Source of the DNA: Chloroflexota bacterium
GTDB lineage: Bacteria; Chloroflexota; UBA6077; CF-72
Direction of reading: 5' to 3'
NCBI GenBank assembly: GCA_019247135.1
Contig: JAFAPL010000454.1
Coordinates: forward strand, 1 to 21,371
Length of the DNA stretch: 21,371 bases
Below are positions 7,596 through 15,551 of this stretch, piece after piece; the first letter of the stretch is position 1; each line of letters opens with the position of its first letter. Below the pieces are notes generated by a model. That model did no database searches and was not told where the DNA came from. It saw nothing but the letters and a program-made list of their open reading frames with translations. The translations under genes and the position numbers were made by a program.

Positions 7596-8867
7596 ATGGA
7601 AGATCTTGTTCGGCTGGCCATCGTAGGCTGCGGAGGTATGGGGCGACGACATCTCGCCGGGCTCGCCGAGCTGTCACGCTCACCGCACATGAATCTCACG
7701 CTCGAGGCGGTGTGCGACCCCAACTTGCGGAACGCCGAAGACCTGGCCGACGAAGCCCACGAGCTACTCGGGGACCGCCCAGCCGTATTCGGCAATGCTG
7801 AACAGATGGTGCGAGAAGTCGACGGACTCGAAGCCGCCGACTGTCCCACGGACACCGGGTCGCACCATCGCGCGGCGACGCAGCTGCTGGAGCTCGGCTT
7901 GAACGTCCAGTGCGAAAAACCGCTGGCGCTTACGATTCGCGGCTGCAACACAATTGCCGACGCGGCCCGCCGCTCGGGCAAGATCCTGTCCGTCGCGGAG
8001 AACTTTCGACGCGATCCAATGAACCGTCTCGTCCGCGCGCTGCTGGACGACGGCGCGATCGGCGAGCGCCAGTTCATGTCTGACGTGGAGATCGGAGGGC
8101 GCGACGGAATTCTCATCACGCCGTGGCGCCACATGAAGCTGACCGGCACGATCTCGTTGGATGCGGGCGTCCACAATGCAGATATCCTGCAGTACTACTT
8201 CGGTCCGGCACAGAGCGCATTCGGTCAGGTCCGCCTGTATGAAAAGACGCGGGTCCGTCGCAACACCGAAGGACCTGGCGGTTTTTACGCCAAATGGGCC
8301 GCGAATATGCCGGAGTCCATCGAGGCCACCGGCGAGGACGCGATCTACGGTCAGATCACGTTTCAGAACGGCACGCTCGGGCAATGGGTGAACCACCACG
8401 CCGGCCACGGTGAGGTCGTCCGACAGCGACGCGTGTTCGGCACGAAGGGTTCGATCACCGCGCCGGGTGACCGCAACGGCAAGCCCGTGAAACTGCACCT
8501 CGACGACGGCACAGAGATCGCGGACGAGAAGATTCTGAACTACGCGCCGGGCTATCGCCTGGACGCTGTGGCGGCATCGCTATTCGGTGGCGAGCGCATC
8601 TGGCGCTACGGATTCGATTTTCCGACAACCGACCGCAAGTTGTTGGCGTTGGAATACTTCGAGCTGGCGCGCTGCGTGAGAACCGGCGCGCAACCGGAGG
8701 TGACGGCGGAAGTCGCACGTCGCGACGTCGCACTGGTGTACGCGTTGTTCGAATCGGACCGTGTTGGTCGCCCCGTGACCATCGACGAAGTCGAATCGAG
8801 CAGCGTGGACGCATATCAACGTGAAATCGACGAGCACCTGGGCTTGCTGAGCCCGGTCGGAGTCTGA
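7596..8867 (+). CDS. Gfo/Idh/MocA family oxidoreductase
   Basis: First gene of the rightward operon, 423 residues, somewhat longer than the 330-400 usual in the family. The Rossmann segment is LAIVGCGGMGRRHL (7-20). EKPL is at 107-110 with K108 as the likely catalytic lysine, and DAGVHNAD (189-196) gives the D-x-G-x-H cluster with D189, H193 and D196. The extra length lies in the C-terminal domain (roughly residues 205-250 and the tail). It should oxidise or reduce a sugar-like hydroxyl with NAD(P). It is followed after one base by a TIM-barrel isomerase-type gene, so the two probably act in sequence. The divergent shared promoter links it to the importer. It is only distantly similar to the two paralogues of the importer operon. 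ATG at 7596 is the only sensible start. Confidence 0.92.
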   Translation: MEDLVRLAIVGCGGMGRRHLAGLAELSRSPHMNLTLEAVCDPNLRNAEDLADEAHELLGDRPAVFGNAEQMVREVDGLEAADCPTDTGSHHRAATQLLELGLNVQCEKPLALTIRGCNTIADAARRSGKILSVAENFRRDPMNRLVRALLDDGAIGERQFMSDVEIGGRDGILITPWRHMKLTGTISLDAGVHNADILQYYFGPAQSAFGQVRLYEKTRVRRNTEGPGGFYAKWAANMPESIEATGEDAIYGQITFQNGTLGQWVNHHAGHGEVVRQRRVFGTKGSITAPGDRNGKPVKLHLDDGTEIADEKILNYAPGYRLDAVAASLFGGERIWRYGFDFPTTDRKLLALEYFELARCVRTGAQPEVTAEVARRDVALVYALFESDRVGRPVTIDEVESSSVDAYQREIDEHLGLLSPVGV

Positions 8868-8868
8868 G

Positions 8869-9822
8869 ATGCGGATCGGCTACAACACCTGGAGTATGGC
8901 CACGGTGCCATTTGAAGAGTTTATTCCTGGGCTCGCGGAGATTGGTTTCCGAGCGATCGCAATCAGCGTGGTACCGGGGTACACGATTGGCGGCAAGTAC
9001 GTGGACAATGCCGCCGCCATCGACCGTTTGACGCGCGACGATCGGGCGGCCATCAAGCGCGCGTTCGAAGAACGTGACCTGGAGCTGCCGTCGATCATCG
9101 GCAACCAGTCCCTGGTGGAGGAGGACCCGCGGCGCAATGCGGCGGCGATGCAGCGGCTGCGCGACACCATCGATCTATGCGTCGAGCTCTGTCCAGGGGG
9201 CCAGGCTCTTCCTACGCTGAACACCGGCATCGCGGGCCACACCGGCGAACTGGAGCAAAAACGTGAGATGGTGCTCGACCGGCTGGGCGAGCTCGCCGGC
9301 TATGCACAGCAGCGCGGCGTCGCCTTGTGCATCGAGCCCCACGTCGGCGGCGCGATCGACACGATCGAGCGCGCCGAATACATCGTGCACGCCGTCAACA
9401 ATCCGGCTTTGCGACTGGATTTCGACGTCAGCCACTTCGAAGTCGTAGGGATTCCGACACAGGAGTCCGTGCCGCGCTTGATGCCGCTTGCGTCGGCGGC
9501 GGAAATAAAAGATCAGCATTTCCGCTACTGCGACGACGGCGACCTGTCACCCGATTGGCTGGTTCAAGGCAACGGTGTTGGCCGCGCCACCGCCCCGAAC
9601 GGGCGGCCGGTCGAGTTCCAGTTTCTGCTGGGCGGCGAAGGCACGTTCGATTTGCCGGCGTACCTCCGGTTGGTCCAGGCGCAGGAGTTCGACAAACCCG
9701 TTGCGTTCGAAGCGAGCGTGCAGTGTCAGGCGCGACCGGGTTACGACGCGTTGAAAGAAGCACGCGGCATCTTCAACTGGATGCAGAGCGGCTGGCGCCA
9801 GGCCGGCGTTTCGGAAGATTGA
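8869..9822 (+). CDS. Sugar phosphate isomerase/epimerase-like TIM-barrel protein
   Basis: A 317-residue member of the xylose-isomerase-like TIM-barrel superfamily (AP_endonuc_2 fold). Likely metal ligands and neighbours occur in the expected order: E156 in CIEPH, D186 and H189 in LDFDVSHF, H217 in EIKDQHF and E281 in AFEASV. The GEGTFDLPAYL segment before the last strand is also typical. Members isomerise or epimerise sugars and ketoses, dehydrate inosose, or cleave 3-keto-glycosides. All those reactions use enolisation next to a carbonyl, which the preceding dehydrogenase could supply. The ATG at 8869 follows the upstream stop after a single base, and the next gene overlaps its stop (TGATG). 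Fold and metal site are well supported; the exact reaction is unknown. Confidence 0.9.
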   Translation: MRIGYNTWSMATVPFEEFIPGLAEIGFRAIAISVVPGYTIGGKYVDNAAAIDRLTRDDRAAIKRAFEERDLELPSIIGNQSLVEEDPRRNAAAMQRLRDTIDLCVELCPGGQALPTLNTGIAGHTGELEQKREMVLDRLGELAGYAQQRGVALCIEPHVGGAIDTIERAEYIVHAVNNPALRLDFDVSHFEVVGIPTQESVPRLMPLASAAEIKDQHFRYCDDGDLSPDWLVQGNGVGRATAPNGRPVEFQFLLGGEGTFDLPAYLRLVQAQEFDKPVAFEASVQCQARPGYDALKEARGIFNWMQSGWRQAGVSED

Positions 9823-10850
9823 TGATCACAGCACCCGCGAGCACTGTTTCTGCTGTCTGGTACGGTACGAACGACCTGCGACTCGAGCAACGCGAGCTGC
9901 CGAAGCTGGGTCCACTGGACGTGCTGGTCAAGGTCGTTGGCTGTGGCGTGTGCGCCACTGATTTGCATCTCCTTGACGGCAGCATCCGCCTGTACGACCC
10001 GCCGAAGGTGTTGGGTCACGAGGTGGGCGGCGTTGTCGAGGGCGTCGGCGACCGGATCACACACGTCCGTGCCGGGGACGCGGTCGCGCTCGATACCAGC
10101 GTGGCGTGCAACACGTGCTTTTATTGTCGCGAGGGGCGGCCTTTCAATTGCCCCAACCGGATCTCAGTCGCCGCTGGTTTCTCTGATTACAACGTCGTGC
10201 CCGGCAGCGTCGTCTATAAATTGCCCGCTGGTGTCGCGCCTGAACTCGGAGCGCTGGCGGAGCCGCTGAGTTGCGCGATGCACGCGGTCGCACGCGCCGA
10301 GGTTCGGCCGGCCGACACAGTGGCGATCGTTGGAGCGGGCGCACTTGGTCTGCTGGTGCTTTGCGTCTCCCGCCTGTCGGGTGCAACGCAATTGATCGTT
10401 TCTGATTTAGACGAGTCACGCCGAGACCTGGCCAAACGGCTGGGTGCCACGCGCACCGTCGACCCGTCCGCGGAAAACATCGTCGAGCTCGCACGCTCGA
10501 TGACCGACGGCCGTGGCGTGGACGTGGCGTTTGAAGCAGTGGGCGCGCAGGCCACGATCGAGCAGGCGTTCGAGCTTCCGCGGCAGGGCGGAACGCTGGT
10601 CCAGGTGAGCGTGCCGCCGACCTCGGCCCGCCCCGCCCTGCCCGCGTACGACCTTTTCGCGCGCGAGCTGACGATTCGTGGTTCATTCATTCGCACGACT
10701 GAATTCCGCCGCGCGGTCGAGCTTCTTGGCGTGCTGGATCTCTCACCCCTGATTACCCAGCGCTTTTCACTGCGCGACGTCGACCAGGCGATCACGGCCG
10801 CCCGTTCGCGCGCCGGAATTCGCGTCCTGGTGGGCGGCTCAGAACATTGA
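9822..10850 (+). CDS. Zinc-dependent alcohol/polyol dehydrogenase (MDR superfamily)
   Basis: A 342-residue medium-chain dehydrogenase. The catalytic zinc site is visible as C44 (GVCATD), H66-E67 (GHE) and E147 (AEPLSC). The structural zinc site has four cysteines at 96, 99, 102 and 110 (CNTCFYC...C). The Rossmann motif is GAGALG (171-176), and D195 at the end of the second strand favours NAD over NADP. Sorbitol, threonine and related polyol dehydrogenases share this layout. The ATG at 9822 overlaps the preceding stop as TGATG; the frame is open back to 9327 but that part is a shadow of the isomerase gene. It likely performs a further redox step on the same sugar-derived compound. Its last 12 bases overlap the 3' end of the convergent gene. 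Confidence 0.92.
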   Translation: MITAPASTVSAVWYGTNDLRLEQRELPKLGPLDVLVKVVGCGVCATDLHLLDGSIRLYDPPKVLGHEVGGVVEGVGDRITHVRAGDAVALDTSVACNTCFYCREGRPFNCPNRISVAAGFSDYNVVPGSVVYKLPAGVAPELGALAEPLSCAMHAVARAEVRPADTVAIVGAGALGLLVLCVSRLSGATQLIVSDLDESRRDLAKRLGATRTVDPSAENIVELARSMTDGRGVDVAFEAVGAQATIEQAFELPRQGGTLVQVSVPPTSARPALPAYDLFARELTIRGSFIRTTEFRRAVELLGVLDLSPLITQRFSLRDVDQAITAARSRAGIRVLVGGSEH

Positions 10851-11606
10851 CGAAGAAAAACCGCCGTCGACCGGAAGCGCGGTACCCGTGACGAAGTCGC
10901 TAGCCGGGCTGCAGTAAAAGATCGCGGCTCCGGCCAGGTCCTCGGGCGTACCCCAGCGCTTGCTTGGCGTCCTGCTGAGCACGTTGTCGTGCAGTTCGGG
11001 GCGCAGTCGACGGGTGTTGCGCGTCAGCTCCGTATCGATCCAGCCTGGCAGGATGCAGTTCACCTGAATATTGTCGCGCGCCCAAGCGGACGCGAGGCTC
11101 TTCGTCAGTTGAACCACTCCGCCTTTGGTGGCCGCGTAGATGGTCGCAGAATCGAAACCGAAGATGCTGGCCATCGAACCGATGGTGACGATTTTGCCGC
11201 CGCCGCGGCGTTTCAACTCCGGGTGGACCGCCTGAGAGCAGGCGAACACACCCGTGAGATTCGTGTCCACGATCTTGCGCCAATCCTCAGGCGAGTACTC
11301 CTCGGGACGGTTCCGAATGTTGACTCCGGCATTGGCGATCAAAATATCGACACCGCCAAGCGCTGAGACGGTGTCGGCAACCATTTGTTTTGCCTGTTCG
11401 AAATCGCTGACATCCACCGTGAGGGCTACGCTTCGAACACCGCATCCCTCGAGCTCTTTGACGGCGGACGCCGTTTTCTCAGCATTGCGCGCCGCGACCG
11501 CGATATTCGCGCCACACTGCGCCAGACCCCGCGCAATTCCCAGGCCGATCCCGCCGTTTCCACCGGTGACGATCGCTACTTTCCCGTGCAGGTCAAAGAC
11601 GTTCAA
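10839..11606 (-). CDS. Short-chain dehydrogenase/reductase (SDR)
   Basis: A 255-residue classical SDR. The cofactor motif is TGGNGGIG (14-21), followed by NAG (92-94) and the catalytic set N116, S144, Y157 and K161 (YAATK). The C-terminus shows NCILPGWIDTEL and TGTALPVDGGF. It starts at TTG (11606), whose TTGA overlaps the stop of the upstream gene, and no better start is present. The sequence recalls gluconate 5-dehydrogenase and 2-deoxygluconate 3-dehydrogenase types, and 3-hydroxybutyrate dehydrogenase is another SDR of this length. The operon with acetoacetate-CoA ligase would fit a 3-hydroxybutyrate to acetoacetate step. Substrate assignment is inference. It is the last gene of its operon and its 3' end overlaps the convergent dehydrogenase by 12 bp. 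Confidence 0.92.
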   Translation of the reverse strand: MNVFDLHGKVAIVTGGNGGIGLGIARGLAQCGANIAVAARNAEKTASAVKELEGCGVRSVALTVDVSDFEQAKQMVADTVSALGGVDILIANAGVNIRNRPEEYSPEDWRKIVDTNLTGVFACSQAVHPELKRRGGGKIVTIGSMASIFGFDSATIYAATKGGVVQLTKSLASAWARDNIQVNCILPGWIDTELTRNTRRLRPELHDNVLSRTPSKRWGTPEDLAGAAIFYCSPASDFVTGTALPVDGGFSSSMF

Positions 11607-12541
11607 GAGGCTGATCCCATTTCTTTGATGCGTTGGAGGACGAAATTGTCGCGCGCTTCGAGCACGTCGGCGGCGCAGCGCTGGCTGGTCCAGTCGTACA
11701 GTCCGCGGCCGGATTTCACACCGAGCGCGCCTTCGCTGATCAGGTCGCGCAAGGTTTTCGGCGCCTCTTTCGACGCGCTGAGCGCCGCGAACAGATAACT
11801 TTCGATCGCCACCATCATGTCCAGGCCGACCATGTCCGCGTGTTCGAGCAAGCCGTAGGCTGGAAACCGCAAACCCGGACCGAATTTGATGGCGGCGTCG
11901 ATGTCTTCGACAGATGCGACGCCCTCCTCGAGAAGATGGAAGGCTTCGCGAAACAGCGCGTGCTGCAGGCGGTTGCCGAGCTGACCGGGCACGTCCTTGC
12001 GCACCACCACAACGCGTTTTCCGGCGTTGGACAGAACGGCGCGCAGTCGCTCGACGGTGTCGTTGCTGGTGCGCTCGCCCTTGACGACTTCCACCAGTGG
12101 CATGAGATGGGGTGGATTCCAGAAGTGAGCGGTTGCTGCGCGTTCTGGCCGTTGCAAGCCTTGTGCGATCGCTGTTATCGGCAGCCCGGACGTATTGCTC
12201 GCAAAGATCGCGTCCGGACTACTGTGCCGTTCGACTTCTTCGAAGAGTTGCTTCTTGAGTTCGAGATCTTCGGCAACAGACTCGAACACAAACGCCGCGT
12301 TCGTGACAGCTTGTGCGAGATTCGTAGTCGTACTTAGTCTTGCGCGCGCCGCCGCACCGTCACTGACGAGTCCTCCGCGTTGCAGCATCGCAAGCGCGTC
12401 CTCGAATGCCGAGGTGCCACGCTCGAGGCTTTCAGAGGAGCGGCCCCACAAAACGACGGCGTGACCTGCGAGCGTCAGGCTCACGCCAATGCGTGGCCCC
12501 ATCATGCCCGTGCCTAGAATCGCAACTGGCGCCGCGGTCAC
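11603..12541 (-). CDS. 3-hydroxyacyl-CoA dehydrogenase family protein
   Basis: A 312-residue NAD-dependent dehydrogenase with both family domains. The Rossmann domain opens with AILGTGMMGPRIG (7-19). Catalytic residues of the family are visible: the serine region of SNTSG (115-119), H139 in AHFWNP, E151 in LVEVV and N191 in LGNR. The C-terminal dimerisation domain has GLLEHADMVGLDM. Length matches 3-hydroxybutyryl-CoA dehydrogenase and the related L-gulonate 3-dehydrogenase (lambda-crystallin) group. The GTG at 12541 overlaps the upstream stop as GTGA. Next to an acetoacetate-CoA ligase, conversion between 3-hydroxybutyryl-CoA and acetoacetyl-CoA is the simplest role, but the gulonate-type reaction cannot be excluded in a sugar-catabolic neighbourhood. 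Confidence 0.9.
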   Translation of the reverse strand: MTAAPVAILGTGMMGPRIGVSLTLAGHAVVLWGRSSESLERGTSAFEDALAMLQRGGLVSDGAAARARLSTTTNLAQAVTNAAFVFESVAEDLELKKQLFEEVERHSSPDAIFASNTSGLPITAIAQGLQRPERAATAHFWNPPHLMPLVEVVKGERTSNDTVERLRAVLSNAGKRVVVVRKDVPGQLGNRLQHALFREAFHLLEEGVASVEDIDAAIKFGPGLRFPAYGLLEHADMVGLDMMVAIESYLFAALSASKEAPKTLRDLISEGALGVKSGRGLYDWTSQRCAADVLEARDNFVLQRIKEMGSAS

Positions 12542-14535
12542 GTGTTGTGTTTCAGCAGCGGGCTGATCCGCTGGGCCATCTCGGCGAAATTTGTGACTGC
12601 TTCAGGACTGCGTGTCGCACCGATGTTGGCAGCTTTGTCCAGCGGAACACCCGTCAGCAGCTTCTTGACAGGGATTTCCATTTTCTTGTCGCTCAAGGTG
12701 CGCGGGATGGCCGGCACGGCGAAGATCTCGTCGGGCACGTGACGCGGAGAGAATTGTGTACGAATGGTCCGCGCGATCTTCTGACGCAGCGCGTCGTCGA
12801 GCGCGACGCCGTCGGCCAACACAACGAAGAGCGGCATCCAGTAGCCGCCATGTGGGAGCTCCAGACCGATAACCAGGCTGTCGCGGACCTCAGGCAGACT
12901 CTCGATAGCGCTGTAAATCTCACTGGTTCCAATACGCACGCCCAGGCGATTCAACGTGGAGTCCGAGCGGCCCTGGATGACGGCCGTACCCCGTCGGGTG
13001 AACTTGATCCAGTCACCATGCCGCCACACGCCGGGATACACGTCGAAGTAGCTGGCTCGATAGCGCGCGAAGTCCGGGTCGTTCCACATATTGACGGGCA
13101 TCGACGGCATGGGATCGGTGATGACGAGTTCGCCAGTCTCATCGATTACCGGCCGGCCGTTCTCGTCGAACGCCTGGACATTCGCGCCAAGCGAGCGGCA
13201 CTGGAGCTCGCCCGCGTAGACGGGCAGCAGCGGGCAACCACCAACGAACGCGCTGGCAACGTCGGTGCCGCCGCTGATGGAGGCCAGCCAGAGGTCACGC
13301 TTCACGGCCGCGTAGGCCCAGCCGAACCCCTCGGCTGGCAGTGGTGAACCGGTGGAGCCGATGGAGCGCAGCGCTGACAGGTCGTGCCGTCGGCCGGGCT
13401 CCAGCCGCGCTTTCAAACAATTCATGAGGTATGCGGCACTGGTGCCGAACAGATGCATGCGCGTTTGTTCGGCGAACTCCCATAGCGTGTCGAGGTCCGG
13501 ATAGGCCGGGTTGCCGTCGAACAGGAGCGCGGTGCCGCCGACCAGCAATGTGCCGATGCAGTAGTTCCACATCATCCACCCGGTCGACGAGAACCAGAAG
13601 AGGCGGTCGCCGCGCTGGATGTCGTTGTGGAGTCCGATGGCCTTGACGTGCTCCAGGACGATGCCGCCGTGGCCATGAACGAGCGCCTTCGGCAGACCCG
13701 TCGTTCCCGACGAATAGACGACCCACAGCGGGTGCTGAAATTCGACAGGCTCGAACTGCAGCTCGGCATCAGACTGGTGGGCGAGCTCGGACCACGCGAG
13801 CGTGCCCTCTAGGGGTCTCGTCCCGAGATACGGCACGGTGATGGTGTGTTGCAGGGTCGGGAGTCCGCGCTGCAGCGCGCGAACCACCTCAGAACGGTCG
13901 AACTGCTTGCCACCATACGTATAGCCGTCGACCACGAACAGCACCTTGGGCGCGATCTGCCCGAAACGGTCAAGCACGGCTTCCACGCCGAAGTCAGGCG
14001 AGCAGCTGGACCAGGTCGCGCCGAGGCTCGCGGCAGCGAGGAACGCGATCAACGCTTCGGGAATGTTGGGCAGAAATGCGACGACGCGGTCGCCTTTCTG
14101 GACCCCGCGCGCTCGGAGTCCCGCCGCCACCGATGCGACTTGCGTGCGCAGGTCCTGCCAGCTGAGCTCGGTGAGCGGGCGTGTCTCGGATTGGAAAATC
14201 GCTGCTGGAAAGTCGTTAGTAGCGTGCCTGAACACGTTTTCGGCGTAGTTGAGCTCGGCGCCTTCAAACCACCGCGTACCCGGCATCGCGCGGTCGAGCA
14301 GCACACGCGCAGCCTGCTTTGTGAACTTAACGCCGAAAAACTCGGCCAGCGAAGACCAGAAGCCTTCCAGATCTTCGACCGACCACTGCCAGAGCTCGTC
14401 GTAGGTCTGAAAACGGTGGCCGCGTTGTGACAGCCAGAGCATGAATGCCGTCATGCGGCTGCGCCTCCGGGACGCCTCTGAGGGCTCCCACAAGAGCGTG
14501 CCTTCTTCCACTGTCTCGAGTACCTGATGGGTCAT
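12538..14535 (-). CDS. aacS: Acetoacetate-CoA ligase (acetoacetyl-CoA synthetase)
   Basis: A 665-residue adenylate-forming enzyme, the full family length. It joins acetoacetate to CoA with ATP, giving acetoacetyl-CoA, AMP and pyrophosphate. The N-terminus LLWEPSEASRRRSRM...FMLWLSQRG and the later MPGTRWFEGAELNYAEN are characteristic of acetoacetyl-CoA synthetases rather than acetyl-CoA synthetases. The ATP loop is YSSGTTGLPK (274-283), and the C-terminal lysine region TLSDKKMEIPVKK (K617/K618) holds the residue needed for adenylation. The ATG at 14535 lacks a clear Shine-Dalgarno sequence. First gene of a three-gene operon whose members overlap by four bases each. The cytoplasmic product can be split by a thiolase to acetyl-CoA; no thiolase gene is in the window. 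Confidence 0.93.
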   Translation of the reverse strand: MTHQVLETVEEGTLLWEPSEASRRRSRMTAFMLWLSQRGHRFQTYDELWQWSVEDLEGFWSSLAEFFGVKFTKQAARVLLDRAMPGTRWFEGAELNYAENVFRHATNDFPAAIFQSETRPLTELSWQDLRTQVASVAAGLRARGVQKGDRVVAFLPNIPEALIAFLAAASLGATWSSCSPDFGVEAVLDRFGQIAPKVLFVVDGYTYGGKQFDRSEVVRALQRGLPTLQHTITVPYLGTRPLEGTLAWSELAHQSDAELQFEPVEFQHPLWVVYSSGTTGLPKALVHGHGGIVLEHVKAIGLHNDIQRGDRLFWFSSTGWMMWNYCIGTLLVGGTALLFDGNPAYPDLDTLWEFAEQTRMHLFGTSAAYLMNCLKARLEPGRRHDLSALRSIGSTGSPLPAEGFGWAYAAVKRDLWLASISGGTDVASAFVGGCPLLPVYAGELQCRSLGANVQAFDENGRPVIDETGELVITDPMPSMPVNMWNDPDFARYRASYFDVYPGVWRHGDWIKFTRRGTAVIQGRSDSTLNRLGVRIGTSEIYSAIESLPEVRDSLVIGLELPHGGYWMPLFVVLADGVALDDALRQKIARTIRTQFSPRHVPDEIFAVPAIPRTLSDKKMEIPVKKLLTGVPLDKAANIGATRSPEAVTNFAEMAQRISPLLKHNT

Positions 14536-14651
14536 GGCCGCTTGGCAACGATGAGTCTACGTCGCGGCAACCTGGTACCGCGCCCGGAGGACTCTGTTAA
14601 TGCTCGGCGACTTGGATGGCCAACTCACGGCGCGGTAGCCTGCGCTGAACA
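14536..14651. promoter_or_regulatory. Divergent intergenic region between acetoacetate operon and sugar ABC operon
   Basis: A 116-bp gap that must hold both promoters. On the plus strand TTGGAT (14612-14617) and TAGCCT (14636-14641) are spaced 18 bp apart and lie shortly before the permease start. On the minus strand TAGACT (14559-14554) is a weak -10 candidate 18 nt before the ligase ATG. All are poor matches to consensus, and no strong inverted repeat was found, so promoter positions are tentative. Confidence 0.3.
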
Positions 14652-15551
14652 GTGATGCAGCGGCAGGCAGCGGCGCGGAGAAATGCGCGCGAAGGGGTAC
14701 TGTTCTGCCTGTTCGTCGGACCCAACTTGCTGCTGCTCGCGATCTTTTCCTACTGGCCGCTCATCCAGAACGCGTACCTGAGCTTCACCGAATGGGACAT
14801 GATCGCGCCCGAGAAGCGGTTTGTTGGCCTCGAGAACTGGATCACCGTTCTCTCGAGTAGTCGCTTCTGGCAGATCGCCCTGAACAGCCTGGTGTTTACG
14901 GTTGGTTCCGTTGGCATGACGCTCGTCCTGGGCCTCTCACTGGCGATGCTGTTGAACCAGAAACTGCGGGGTCGGGACGCCGCACGCACCGTTCTGTTCA
15001 CGCCCACCGTGCTCTCGGGCGCGGCGGTCGCCATCGTCTGGTACTTCATTTTCGATCCGAACTGGGGCCTGCTTCGTACATTCCTCGGTGCGTTCGGCAT
15101 TCCATCACCGCGCTGGGTGGTCGATCAGCACTGGGCCATGGCGGCGGTCATCATCGTGTATGTCTGGAAGACGGCAGGCTACGCGGCCGTCATCTTCCTG
15201 GCCGGATTGCAAGGCATCCCACGCGAGCTGTACGAAGCCGCGCGCGTGGACGGCGCGGGCGCCTGGCAGCGCTTCCGCAACGTGACCATTCCGGGGCTCG
15301 GCCCCATCTCGTTTTTCCTTCTGGTCACGTCGGTCCTCCTGTCCTTCCAGGCCTTCGACATCATCAACGTGATGACCGCGGGCGGTCCGGTGATCGCCAC
15401 GACGACGCTGCTGTACGAGTACTACAATCAGGCGTTCGTCGGCTTTCACGCGGGTCCGGCGGCCGTGTACGGGGTGGTGCTGTTCGCATTGATGCTGCTG
15501 CTCACGGTCGTACAGCTGCGATTCATCGAACGTCGAGTGACCTACAGCTGA
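14652..15551 (+). CDS. Carbohydrate ABC transporter permease, MalF/UgpA type
   Basis: A 299-residue inner-membrane permease with about six membrane helices. The first helix begins near residue 15, followed by the typical YLSFTEWD segment. The cytoplasmic coupling loop (EAA motif) is ELYEAARVDGAGAW near residues 192-205, and the C-terminal region has the usual MTAGGP motif. Start is GTG 14652 or the adjacent ATG 14655; there is no clear ribosome-binding site for either. The gene overlaps the second permease by one base (TGATG). It forms a heterodimeric channel with that protein and receives substrate from the lipoprotein encoded downstream. Sequence identifies the family (CUT1 sugar importers) but not the sugar. 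Confidence 0.94.
   Translation: MMQRQAAARRNAREGVLFCLFVGPNLLLLAIFSYWPLIQNAYLSFTEWDMIAPEKRFVGLENWITVLSSSRFWQIALNSLVFTVGSVGMTLVLGLSLAMLLNQKLRGRDAARTVLFTPTVLSGAAVAIVWYFIFDPNWGLLRTFLGAFGIPSPRWVVDQHWAMAAVIIVYVWKTAGYAAVIFLAGLQGIPRELYEAARVDGAGAWQRFRNVTIPGLGPISFFLLVTSVLLSFQAFDIINVMTAGGPVIATTTLLYEYYNQAFVGFHAGPAAVYGVVLFALMLLLTVVQLRFIERRVTYS

Noticed and set aside
9327..9821. N-terminal extension of the zinc dehydrogenase by 165 codons
   Set aside because: The extension lies wholly inside the isomerase gene in another frame and has Arg-rich shadow composition. The ATG at 9822 overlaps the isomerase stop and starts a normal-length MDR protein.
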